A stretch of 64,000 nucleotides of DNA from Taxillus chinensis (Eukaryota; Streptophyta; Magnoliopsida; Santalales; Loranthaceae): the NCBI GenBank assembly GCA_023512835.1, contig CM042088.1, positions 5,758,078-5,822,077 on the forward strand, read 5' to 3'. Under the pieces are notes generated by a model. It was given only the letters and a program-made list of their open reading frames with translations, had not been told where the DNA came from and searched no databases. This document shows positions 1-10,411 of the stretch, one piece after another. The position numbers and the translations under genes are program-made. Numbering within the stretch: the first letter of the stretch is position 1; every line of letters begins with the position of its first letter.

Positions 1-333
1 GTTTCTGCAATGAAATAAAAAGGAAGAAGAAAGGAAAAGTAAAACAAGCAAACACCCATAGACAAAGACTACGTACCAATTTTGGGCATTGTGGGGGTGC
101 AAGAGCTTTTCTTCCTTCCCTACACGTAACTGACTCCCAAACCTATTCTCTGGAACCGTAGACCCTCCTAGGTGGCCAAACACACCTTCATCTTTGTTTG
201 GTGGCGACTCTGTCTTTCTATCTCTCTTTTTGGTTTTGTGCGAGCTATGGCAATAATGGCTCAATAACCAAATCTCCATCCAAAGGAGTAATCTCAAGCC
301 AGTCACGAGCCTAGACGACACCGGGTGATGACA
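1..333 (+). mobile_element. 3' end of an LTR (Tat/Ogre-related), cut by window edge
   Basis: The segment ends in GGTGATGACA, the same 3' terminus as the full Tat/Ogre LTRs in this window. It shares scattered blocks with them, including a CCCTACACGTAAC-type block near 119 and GGTGGCGACTCT at 201-211, but is otherwise diverged, so it is a related but different family. The sequence to the right (from 334) is integrase coding sequence of the element on the minus strand, so this LTR is inserted in, or rearranged into, that integrase. Its left end and TSD are outside the window. Confidence 0.6.
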
Positions 334-895
334 CACTTCTTTCATTCTGTTTCGACTCTTCTTTTACCACACACTGTAGTAACACCATGTCATGATTTCG
401 CTTATATAGAATGAGACCATCAAGGTAATAATTCGATGCCGACCTTCGAATATTTCTTTTATCAGACTCAGAGGCCTCTGCTGGGTATTCTTACTTGAGC
501 AAATACTGTTTGATGTCATCAAACCAAGGCTTTTCCTCTATATTTCCTTCAATGGCCATACAATGTGCGGGAGTATCTTGTACACGAATATCGAATGACT
601 AAACTTCTAACTTTGTGTCTAGCCGAAGGTGGGAGGCTAGAGTTGCTAGCGCATCAGGAATCTGATTGTATTCCCTGGGCATATGCTCGAATGTGATATC
701 TTCAAACTGCTCAGCTAGCTCTGCAACGCAATTTCGAAATGAGAAGCACAGAATCACCAAACACTCGTAATTTTTTGATTCCTTTGCTAATTGCTTCTTG
801 AAGTCCCATCGCACAGGCCTCATATTCTGCTACATTGTTTGTACAAGGGAAGGTTAACTTTGCCGCCATTAGAAAATGTTCACCTTTTGGGGATA
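334..895 (-). pseudogene. G1 second RNase H (C-part) and integrase N-terminus, truncated
   Basis: After a frameshift near 897 the second RNase H continues with the AEYEA motif (E), then a spacer. Next comes the segment that in the intact relative (30600-30900) leads to the integrase zinc-binding domain. The coding match stops at 334, where a foreign LTR begins, so the zinc-finger histidines and the whole DDE core are absent. A TAG and several small indels also break the frame. Function is lost. Confidence 0.75.
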
Positions 896-2311
896 TCAAA
901 TGGCCCCTACGCCATGCCCCAAGAGACTGGAGGCTCCATCAAACCACATAGTCCACATGTCTGATACTTCAGCTATAATGATGTTGATGTGCTCGTCTGG
1001 AAATCCAATAGTCATAGGCTCGTAATCTTTTAGTGCTCTGTCTGCCAAGTAATCAGCTATTGCACTTCTTTTGATGGCTTTTTGAGGCACATAGATGATA
1101 TCATATTTCGATAGGATTAACTGCCATTTGGCGATTCTTCCAAAAATGGATAGTTTTTCTAATAGATACTTGAGCGGATCATGCCTTGAAATCAGCCATG
1201 TTGTATGATAAAGAGTGTATTGCCTCAATTGTCTTGTTATCCACACAAGGGCCCAACATGTCTTTTCTAACGGTGTATAGTTCTCTTCATTGATAGTGAA
1301 CTTTTTGCTGAGATAATAAATGGCTTGCTCCTTCTTGCTTGTAGAATCATGTTGCCCTAAGACACAACCCATTGAGGACTCCTGAACAGTCAAGTATAAG
1401 ATCAGAGGTTTGTTTGGTGCCGGTGGGACCAAAATAGGTGGATTAGACAAGTATTGCTTGATCCTATCAAAAGCTTCTTGGCACTCGTCATTCCAAATTT
1501 CGGGGTTATTCTTCCATAACGCCCTGAAGATGGGTTCACATGTGGCCATCAATTGTGAAATGAATTGAGCAATGTAATTCAATCTCCTGAGGAATCCTTT
1601 GACCTCCTTGATAGTTCGTGGTGGGGGCATCTCTTGGATAGCTCGAACTTTATCTGGATCAATCTTCACTCCTTTTTGGCTCACAACACCCAACAGTTTT
1701 CTCGACATGCTTCCAAAAGTGCATTTTTCGGGGTTCAATTTGAGCTGATATTTCCGTAGCTTATTGAAGAGCTTACAGAGTACTTCAATGTGATCTTCAG
1801 TGCTTCGTGATTTGGCTACCATGTCATCCACATAGACTTCGACTTCTTTATGCATCATGTCATGAAATAGGGTCACCATGGCTCGCTGATAGGTTGCCCC
1901 TGCATTCTTCAGACCAAAAGGCATCATGTTATAACAAAATATGCCCCAAAGTGTTGTAAATGTGGTCCTCTCCTTGTGTTCGGGGACCATACGAATCTGA
2001 TTGTAGCCTGAGAAGTCATCCATGAATGAGAATAGAGCATGCTTTGCTATGTTATCCACTAGGGTATCAATGTGAGGAAGCGTGAAGTTATCTTTCGGGC
2101 TGGCCCGGTTCAGATCTCTATAATCGACACACATGCAAACTTTACCTCCTTTCTTCGGTACTGGTACAACATTGGCCACCCATTCTGGATAGTGGGAGAC
2201 ACTTAGGAAACCTGCATCCCATTGCTTTTTGACTTCTTCTTTAATCTTCAGTAGCATCTCCGGTCTCATTCTCCGCATTTTCTGCTGTACTGGCTTGCAC
2301 TCTGGCTTCAC
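896..2311 (-). pseudogene. G1 reverse transcriptase and RNase H
   Basis: This is a 471-codon open stretch of the pol polyprotein. It starts in the linker before RT (VPVPKKGGKVCMCVDYRDLN) and passes motif A (FSFMDDFSGYNQI) and the FGLKNAGATY region. The catalytic YVDD is at 1823-1834 (about residues 160-163). The RNase H with YTPLEKTCWALVW and the start of a second RNase H (MWFDGASS, catalytic Asp) follow. A frameshift at about 897 ends it. It makes cDNA from element RNA and removes the RNA strand. The domains look complete, but the polyprotein is broken on both sides. Confidence 0.88.
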
Positions 2312-3174
2312 TGGTATATGATGCTACACTATGTCTTTGTCTAATCTTGGCATATCTTGATATGACCATGCAAAAATGTCGATGTAGCTCCTTAACAGCT
2401 CAATTAATTGCTTCTTGATGTCGGTAGCTATTAAAGACCCTACCCTCAATTCTCTTGGTTCGGTTAATTCACTATTTCTATCGGGTCTTCACTTGGAATG
2501 GAAAAGCGATCGTCCCTTTCCAATAGGCATATGATCTATCCCGATAGCTCGGGTATTTTTACCTCATTCTCATTAGCTTCAAATATTGGCTACTCCTAGT
2601 TTGTACTTTTGTCAAACCTTAGGCATCTCATCTCGCTTTCGAAATACTATGTTTTCATTGACATCGCGATACCTGCTTATAAAAGAATTACAAGTTGGTA
2701 GCCGAATATGATATGCATATGTCGTGAATGGAATACACCATGAAAGATTTTTTTTTAAAAAGGTACGTTTTATTGAAAAAAATAATTAATAAAACAAATG
2801 TCCACTTCAAAAGACATTGAAATAGAATACATCAAATCCCAGTGACCCTGTAAGCATTACATTATGGGGAGGTCCAGGCTGGTCCAATTGTTCAACGGTT
2901 GGTTGGGATCCTCTCTCACCACCAGAACCGTCTTGCTCGGTGTGTGCTCATCCATGTCCAATGTAGCTACAGTCCCAGTCTCGGTTTCAGTTTGGCTTTT
3001 GTGGATAAACCCTCCACTCTGAAAAGTATCATGTAATGGGGGAAAACTCCTTTTTTCTTCTTGTATTGGCCTTTTCTGCAACCTTGCCATTCTTATTTCC
3101 CTCCTTTTGGCAGCTTCCCTCTGTCTGTCAGCTCTTGTGGGTGTGTAGCCCAACCCAAACTTCTCGGTATTTTC
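2312..3174 (-). pseudogene. G1 pol linker between G-patch and RT
   Basis: Degenerate coding sequence that aligns by eye with 32603-33467 of the related copy. It includes a 98-codon open piece (2857-3153) rich in basic residues, and a poorly conserved acidic stretch before RT. A T/A-rich slip at about 2750-2760 and several stops interrupt it. No catalytic motif is visible. In the intact polyprotein it would be the spacer joining protease/G-patch to RT. Confidence 0.6.
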
Positions 3175-4139
3175 TCAGATGGTCAACAGTTTCTGAATTC
3201 CTTGAGCTTTTGGGCCTAATCCTTGCCCTCGTTTGTATCCCAGTTTGATCATGGTGGCTGCAACCATTCTTGCAGCTTTCGAGAGATAATGGTTTGGGGC
3301 CGAAGTGACATTCACCATCTCAAACGCCCGATAGGAGCATTCTGGAACATCCTCATTGTTTTCAATATAGGGGACTGATGCCGACTTGGTGATGAGGAAA
3401 CTTGTCTCTCCAGAGATGTAAATGAGTTGGTCTCCCATTGCAAATTTCATCTTTTGGTGGAGGCTTGACGGCACTGCTCCTGCCATGTGGATCCAAGGTC
3501 TTCCCAACAGACAACTATAGTAGGGCGTAATGTCCATCACCTGAAATTCCACCATAAAAGTTGTTGGCCCAATTAGGAGTTGAATGTCCAGAGTTCCCAC
3601 CACATCACGTTTGCCTCCATCGAATGTCGTACCTTCATTGTACAAGGGCGCATATAGGATGCGTCGATCTGCAGTTATTGCAGTATATGTAGGGGCATAA
3701 TGTTCAAGGCAGAGCCATTGTCGATAAGTACTCGAGCTATGGTGTGCTCCTTACATTTGACTATGATATGCAGAGCTTTTATATGTCCCTTTCCTTACTG
3801 GGGCAGCTCGTCATCTCCAAAGCTGATGACATTGTTCATAATGAGGTTACTAGTGAGTTCATCCATATTCGCCACCGGGATCGTTGGACGAACATAGGCT
3901 TGGCTCAGAACCTTCATTAGTGCTTCCCGGTGAGGTTGGGAATCCATTATTAATGAGAGCAATGAGATGCGAGACGGTTGTCGACTCAGCTGGTCCATAA
4001 TGTTATACTCACTCTGCTTCATGAGTTTCAGAAATTCTGTTGTCTCTTCTTTAGTGACTGGTGTTCCTTTCTTTGTTACCTCCAGTGTTGGCTCAATGTC
4101 TGGTTTGATAGCTTTTTCTTTCCTTGCTTTGTCAACCAT
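3175..4139 (-). pseudogene. G1 aspartic protease with C-terminal G-patch
   Basis: Two open pieces (3795-4139 and 3175-3645) with a broken join. The first carries the upstream linker. Between them lies the LIDNGSALNIMP active-site strand (about 3700-3740). The second continues with LLGRPWIHMAGAVPSS, typical of plant Ty3 proteases, and ends with LGYKRGQGLGPKAQGI, which reads as a G-patch RNA-binding motif. The protease would cleave Gag-Pol; the G-patch probably binds nucleic acid. Asp-Asn-Gly-Ser in place of DS/TG is usual in this lineage as far as I recall. Confidence 0.75.
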
Positions 4140-5880
4140 ATCAGGGGCATAAGCACGACCACTCCGGGTTTTCTTTTCTGCTATGGTGGCTCCCTAAACT
4201 ACCTCAAAGTTGTAGTTCCATGGGACTACATTATCTATCTTGTAGGGGAAAGGGGCAGGAACACGTATGGTGAGTGGTGTAATTCCATGAGGTAGTAGTG
4301 GGATTTCTGGAGTCTTAACATTCAAGACAAGGGGGGTTGGCACTTTGCATCCTTTAAGGCTTGAACCTTCCTTTTGAATGTTATGCAGTTTTTGATATTA
4401 TGTCTAGCTCCACTGGCATGATATTCACATCTGGCATCTAGTTTATACTAAGTCGGGGGAGGAGACCTTATTTCTCCTAAGGGTGTAGGAAGTACCAGCC
4501 TTGCTTCTAGGGGGTTGGGGTATAATTCAGCATATGTCATTGGAATCGGGTCAAACTCTTATCGTGGCCAACGAGGAGCCTGATTCGCTCCGGCATGTTG
4601 AGTCTGGGCCCTTAGTTGCCCCTGACCTTGGACTGCGGGTCTCGCCCGTCTGGAGCTAACGCCCTTGATTGCTCTTGGTATGGTGCTCTTGGTTGAAATG
4701 GGTTGGGTGCCATGGGATATGGAAATGGAACCCCTCCTTGTGGTAAATACGGAGTGAATTGGGGAGCAGGAGCAGGTGCAGTATAGGAGGCTACTGGTGA
4801 CCCTCTGTAGCACCCTGGTGCTTGGTAGAATGTTGGTTGCATTGGCGGGTGCGATTGGTATAACAAGTTGGTCTCATTTTCCTTCTTCTTTGCTAGTGCT
4901 TGAAACTGTTTTGATGCCTCAACCATATCACCCTTTAGCTTTCCTCCTTTAATTCCACTTTCTACATGTTCACCAGATGCAACCAAGTCGGCGAAGCTAC
5001 TGGAGACGTTACTGATAAACTTCTCGTAGTAGACGCCTTTTAGTGTGTTGATAAAAAGAGTAATGAGTTCTCTTTCAGTAAGGGGAGGTTGGACCTCCAT
5101 AGTAGTCTCTCTCCATCTTCGTGCATAGTCTTTGAAGTTTTCATCGGATCCCTTTTCCATGGATTGTAAGGTTAGTCGGTATAGTGCCAGCTCGGTGACG
5201 TGCTTGTATTGGGCCAAGAAGGAGGTGGCCAGTTCTTTCCATGTCTTGATGCGGTTACCATCCAATTGAAAGTACCAGCGGAGGGATACCCCAATTAGAC
5301 TTTCCTGGAAATAATGCATGAGGAGCTTGTCCTCTCCTGCATAGGCTGCCATCTTTTGACAATACATGGCTAGGTGTATCCTCGGACAACGGGTCCCGTT
5401 GAACTTCTTGAACTCCAGCATCTTGAATTTCGGTGGCAGCACCACTCCATGGACCAGACATAAGTCTTGTGGGCTGGTCATGCCATAGCTATCAATGCCT
5501 TCTATGGCTTTCAATCATTCCTCCAGTCATCTAATGGCAGGGGACTCAATGTCCTCCTTCGGAGCTGGAGACCCCATTACCTCCATTGCATGTCCCGATG
5601 CGGGCATAGTGAAGTGAGTTTGATTTGGAGTTGGGGGTTGTACCATAGCAGGATGATAAGTGGGTGCCTGGGTTGGAGCCAGATTGAGAAGTTGAACTGC
5701 TTCCTGCCCTTGCTCTTGATAGTGATTGGTAGTTCTCCCTATCGGGGTTCCTCCTACCAGGATTCTTTCTCTATCTTTAGTCAGCTTGGTGAGCATGTCC
5801 ATCATCAAAGCCATTTGCCCCTGTAGGGCTTGTTGTGATTGTTCTAAACCCATGAGTCTGTTCTCTACTTCGTCTGCCAA
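4140..5880 (-). pseudogene. G1 Gag
   Basis: The N-terminal part (5527-5880, M-A-D-E-V start, predicted helical region) ends at a stop. The retrotransposon-gag core (4612-5514) follows, with the FKMLEFKKFNGTRCPRIHL block, the conserved aromatic helix WKELATSFLAQYKH and a Pro/Gln-rich tail. Downstream (about 4360-4450) is a degraded Cx2Hx5Hx4C zinc-binding segment, intact in the copy at 35100-35250. Gag packages element RNA into virus-like particles. Stops separate the pieces, so no full protein is expected. Confidence 0.8.
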
Positions 5881-6346
5881 TGGTTGTGGCTATTGCTTCG
5901 TCTGCCAATGGTTATGGCTGTGATACCTGATTACGATGAGATCTGAGATTGTAAGAGTGCCCAATCCTGGAGAAAGGCTACTACCCACCTGGGTACAAGG
6001 GAATTTTTATTTGATTTTTTCAATTTGATATGCATGTATGCATGAATGTATATGCGGAGGGTTAGAGAAACAAACAACTTTATTGCAAATAAAACACATA
6101 ATACAAACACACAATACAAACATACAATGCTGAAATGCCATGTAAAATGAAAGCTATCACTACATGATCTTAAGGCATTCTTCCAGTCATCTCCTAAGTA
6201 GCACGGCGCCTCTTCCTCTGGGGTGGTCGCTCAACTACTTCATCCCTCTACTGCAATATGGTCTTGACCTATTTTTCCCTCAGCTGCAACCTCTGCAGAG
6301 TTCCTTCTAAAGATGCTTCTAGCCTTTGGATTTGCTGCCTTAGAGT
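5881..6346 (-). other. G1 spacer between ORF1 and gag
   Basis: About 465 bp without a credible reading frame. It holds a short imperfect duplication of TTCGTCTGCCAATGGTT (5870-5915) and a low-complexity A/T stretch around 6000-6130. It separates the end of ORF1 from the gag start and is probably untranslated leader of gag. No splice or promoter signal can be assigned with confidence. Confidence 0.5.
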
Positions 6347-6845
6347 CTAATTCTCTTGGAGGATAGCTCTCATGTCCGATGTTAATTGTGGCTTATGTTG
6401 TGCCCTCCAAGATATGTATGCAGGATAAACACCAGGTTTTGGACTGTTGGGCAGGATCCTGTGTGGGGCGGACCATGCCTCATACATCTTTTTGCCTTTT
6501 TCCACAAGCATGGTTTTACCGTAAGTGAAGTCACAATCTCCCATGCAAAATAGCACATGGATAATCTGATGATGCCCAACTTGTCTTCCACTCTGTAGTG
6601 GTGCATATGCAGTTCCTCCCCAAGGACCTAAGAATGGAACCCAATTATAGTCCTTGCAGCTATATGTCATGGAGACCACCGGCATCCAAGGAGCAGTCCA
6701 AGTAATGTTAGCTTCTATGAGGTTCTCTAACTTCTTCTTCCAACCTTCAAAGTCTTGAGGTAAACTCCATTTGCTGAGCAGAATATCCAATAGTGTTGTG
6801 GCCGGTGACTGATAAACAACAGGAAAATGAGGAACACTACAAGGG
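6347..6845 (-). pseudogene. G1 ORF1 (DUF7745-like), C-terminal part
   Basis: A 147-codon open stretch with WTAPWMPV..., DYNWVPFLGPWGGTAYAPL and a long charged C-terminus. I recognise it as the C-terminal half of the plant DUF7745 family, which is of unknown function and often found next to Ty3 gag-pol. The N-terminal half lies at 8958-9744 on the other side of a solo LTR, so that insertion split one ORF. It corresponds to the ORF1 that precedes gag in Ogre-type elements. Biochemical role unknown. Confidence 0.7.
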
Positions 6846-7049
6846 AAATGTGTAAAGACCCGTACCTGTGAGAGGTTGGAAGTTAGGCCGAATAGAGTTC
6901 GAAATATTTCTTTGACAGCGTGGCCTTAGCGTGAGCGTCTGGGTTATTATTAATATTATTTTTATATTTGAAATTTATTAATTATAACATTATTATTATT
7001 AATTATTGTAATGAATTCTATTATTAATCATTATGGTTATTACTAATTA

Positions 7050-7088
<39 letters not shown>

Positions 7089-7127
7089 TAAATTTTATTC
7101 ATATTATTATTATTATGCATTGGTAAG

Positions 7128-7135
7128 TATAAATA
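7128..7135 (+). promoter_or_regulatory. TATA box of solo LTR
   Basis: TATAAATA followed by AGGGGGAACTTAGGG about 280 bp into the solo LTR, just after an AT-rich microsatellite. Its position inside the LTR and on the LTR's own strand fit a retrotransposon promoter at the U3/R border. It suggests plus orientation for this LTR. Confidence 0.55.
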
Positions 7136-7451
7136 GGGGGAACTTAGGGTAAAACCCTAAGTCCGTTGCGCATGCGTAGAACGTGGCAAGGGAAGAACAG
7201 AAGTAGTTCCATTGATCCTTTGAAACTTAATCCAAGTAGCTGTTCTTTAATCCTTAGTGATTATACTCATAAGACTGAAGATAATAATAATCGTCTGTTA
7301 TAATCGTTTGATAACACTTATGTTCTTTTATAATTGTTTGTGCACCGGTGGACAAATGTTGGTCTGCATATCTTCTATTTATTAAATCCTCATATTGTTT
7401 GCTTATTACATTTGATTGTTAATGGCGCTGGGCTGTTAGTTGGGTTTTGTG

Positions 7452-7735
7452 TGGGCGACATCATGCCAACGCGATAGAGGAAGGCAGCAGCGGCATCTGG
7501 CCTGTGGACTCGACCTCGCTCGAACGTGATTGAGGAAGGCAGCGGTGGCATCTTGCCTGTGTTCTCGACCTTGTGCGGGCGTCATAAAGGAAGGCGGCGG
7601 CGGCACCTTGTTAGTGGACTCACCGTCGCGCAATTGTGAAGGAGGAGGGCAGTGGCGGCACCCTTGCTTGTGGACTCGACTTCGCGCGAGAGTTATAGAG
7701 GGAGGAAGGTAGAGGCGACACCTTGCCACCTCCCC
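7452..7735 (+). repeat. GC-rich tandem repeat, about 55-bp unit, ~5 copies
   Basis: Units recur at about 7507, 7562 and 7617 with a shared frame of GACTCGACCTCGC... GGAAGGCAGCGGTGGCA...CTTG. Copies differ by many substitutions. The array is a GC-rich block inside an otherwise AT-rich LTR, placed after the TATA box, so it would be transcribed in R/U5. Open frames here are by-products of the repeat and not genes. Confidence 0.75.
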
Positions 7736-8957
7736 TCATGTCCGGACCACTAGACGACTTCTATAGTAGCATCTGATCTGACCCTACCATGCGGCAGGAA
7801 GGAGGAAGGGGTGGCGGCTCCTTGCCGCCCCCACGCGCTTGGGTGCCAGCCCTTACGGCCTGGCAATGCATGGGCCAGTCATTTTGGACCGGCCCTATCT
7901 TCTATAGCCCATAGGAGTTTCCTGTTGATGTGAATGGGATTATTTTAAGGCTCAGCTTGAAATTTCAGGTCTTATTAATTGATTATATAGATATTGCCTA
8001 ACGTTGGGCTTGATAATACCATAATTTATACTATTAGATCTACATTGAAATTGACATATTTCATCAATTGAATATTATATGGGTATATAATCTGTGGTGT
8101 GTTACTGTTAGATTTGTAATTTAGATATTTTGTATGGTTGTTGTATTGAATTTTGACTGTTGGATTATTCTATTTATTAATTATATGTGGAATTGGTGTT
8201 GGAGCTAGTTGGGGTAATCGTGGGTCCCACATAGGGCTGGCTAGAGGTCCCCTATGTGGTTGGTTAACCTAGGCCCCATATGTGGCAGGTTATCGTTAGG
8301 GACACCACAGGTCCCAGATATGGTTGTCTAGTAATGATCGAGTTTCCTGGAGTTAGTAACGGGAATCTCTGTGGATGGTTGGACTACCGGTGTTGATCTT
8401 TAATGATTTAAAATGTGATGTGATGTTCTATTTGTGATAGGATGGAATTTAATTGTGTTGGGGATGTAACACTACACTAGCACATGCTTAAAATGAACAT
8501 GTAGACCTAGGAATCTGAGATAGGATAGTGGAGACGGGGATCATCTGCTGGGCATTCGTGCTCACCCTACTTTGTTTCTTTTTTTTCCTACAGGTCGTAG
8601 AGAGTAGCTGGTGGAGCCATAGTGCAGCTGGTCGAGACATCTTAGGTGTAGGATTCATTTTATGGACTTATTTATTTTGATTATTTATTATTCCGGACAT
8701 GGGTCCGTGACAGTTGTATAAACCTTTGGGTGGAATCTTATTTGTGATTTATTTTGTTGTTGGACACTTATGAGAATTGATTGCAGTGTCGTGTTTTCTA
8801 ATAATCTTGAATGTGATTATTTGGAGTGTATAATTTTACCCCTGTTATAGTGTTGTACAGGTCTAGATTAGTCACCAACCCCACGACTCTTGAGTGGGCG
8901 TGGGGAAGTCGCGTTCCTAGTTCTGTGGGTTTCAGAATTTGGAGGCGTGACAAAATG

Positions 8958-9744
8958 ACCTTGAATCCAGGTGCATAGAAGAGGCAGGCACCCCATGAAC
9001 TGTCCCAAGCCTTTATTCCTCAGATAAGTAAGAGATCAAATGGCTTCAGCCAATATAGCAGGAGTAGGGTCACATCCTTTGAGCACCTATTGGACCAAAT
9101 CCACAATTGCTCCATCGATGTGGACCGGTATCCTTGAGAAAATGACTAACCCATATATAGCTAGTGTAAGCAATTTGTGGGCCCCTACTTCTGTTGCAGC
9201 CTGTATCATTTCTTTGATTGTTGCCCCTGGAAGATACTCTCGCCCACCATACATTGTGGCCACTTGTGAGTCCCATACTGTCTTTCCCATTATCTCAGCA
9301 AAGGCCCCTTCGGCATGATCTTCGGGGCTCCGGTAAATAAATCTTCCTTTTGTTTTCTTCAACTGGGATATCCAATAATCTTTTGTATTCTTCTATGGTG
9401 GGAACAGGATCTATGCCGTTAAAATAAAAACACCGCCGTCGAGGCTCCCAGAAATATACTAGTGCCCCAAGCATATCCTTGTCGGCTAGTAGCTCGGTCA
9501 CATAGAGCAAATCCCCAAACTGCTATATATGGATGCTTTTCCTTTCGTCTGACCACTGCCTCCATTTCGTCTGTACCTCCTTAGTGTAATCCAACTGATC
9601 TTTTATGATAACATGTTCGTCTTTGTGGCCTTCTCCTGGTGGAAAATCTTCCAAGCGAAGTTGGATGTCCCCAGATGCTTGGGCCACCACTGCGACAGCC
9701 TCTTTATCCTGAAGGCTTTTTAGGAGATGACTGAAAGTTGCCAT
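8958..9744 (-). pseudogene. G1 ORF1 (DUF7745-like), N-terminal part
   Basis: Begins M-A-T-F-S-H-L-L at 9744. It has an in-frame stop near 9522 and a frameshift near 9360. Recognisable DUF7745 blocks are ALVYFWEPRRRCFYFNGID, PTIEEYKRLLDIPV, the LAIYGLVIFSRIPVHIDGAI segment and AILAEAIRSLTYL. The frame runs into the solo LTR at 8957 and its continuation is at 6347-6845. The first Met lies about 670 bp from the PBS, in line with ORF1 being the first gene of the element. Confidence 0.72.
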
Positions 9745-10391
9745 GCCTATACGAATGTCATGTTATGCATGATGGCAGGTTATGATGGCAGTTAAATGCA
9801 TAAACACATATTAAGGTACATAGGTAGGACAACAGAATAAACCAATAATAATATGTGCAGGAGATGACTTAAGGACTACCCTACAAAAAAAAGGTTAGCA
9901 TGGCATGGAATGAGCAAACAACATGTGGGTCAATGCCCCTAATGGACTTCTATTGCTAGACTTATCTTATTCGTTGGTTCCCAAACTTCCTCAATAGAGG
10001 GTTCCGTATACCATGGGATTTACCGGAGGGGGATCTTAAAAGGACGTGCCTTAAAAGAACCTCAAGCTTGAGTGAGGAGTCTGAGGCCCCATTGCGGATA
10101 ATGATCAACACGCTGGGGACCGTACTGAACCTCGCTAACCTAAATTGTGATAAACCCGGGTATAGGGTTATGCATGAATGTAACAGGTAGGGAAAGCAAT
10201 AAAGCACAACTATCATGGTAGTTTAAAGCATATAAATGAATCACAATTACAGTTAAGTAAACAAAATGACAGTTATTATGGTAGTTAAAGTGTATAAATA
10301 AATCATAATCACAACTAACAATTAAATATATACAAAAATAAAATAACCTCCTATTCCTAGTGCTAGACCTAACTCTCTAGAGTTTCAGATA
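9745..10391 (-). other. G1 5' untranslated region
   Basis: Non-coding leader between the PBS and ORF1. An 84-codon open frame (9962-10216) shows no family resemblance and has biased composition, so I do not call it a gene. A short imperfect duplication (TTATTATGG/ATCATGGTAGTT...AAATGAATCA) recurs near 10215-10300. No clear splice signals. Confidence 0.55.
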
Positions 10392-10409
10392 TCCCCAGCA
10401 GAGTCGCTA
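10392..10409 (-). other. G1 primer-binding site
   Basis: Reading minus strand from the LTR end (GATGACA), after two bases, is TAGCGACTCTGCTGGGGA. It differs at one base from TGGCGACTCTGCTGGGGA, the TGG-starting PBS I associate with Ogre-type elements (tRNA-Arg primer, from memory). Its place fixes the element's orientation and marks 10412-13034 as the 5' LTR. Confidence 0.7.
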
Positions 10410-10411
10410 GC

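Larger units (their letters stand above)
6851..8952 (+). mobile_element. Solo LTR (2.1 kb, chromovirus/Tekay-like ends), in ORF1 of G1
   Basis: It begins TGTAAAGACCCG and ends GGAGGCGTGACA. The flanks AAATG (6846-6850) and AAATG (8953-8957) are a perfect 5-bp TSD. No PBS, PPT or coding sequence is present and ORF1 resumes on both sides, so this is a solo LTR left by LTR-LTR recombination. Ends of this form are typical of plant Tekay/Del-type Ty3 elements (family call from memory). It contains a TATA box, an ATT-rich microsatellite (about 7045-7090) and a GC-rich tandem repeat. No gene inside. Confidence 0.9.
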
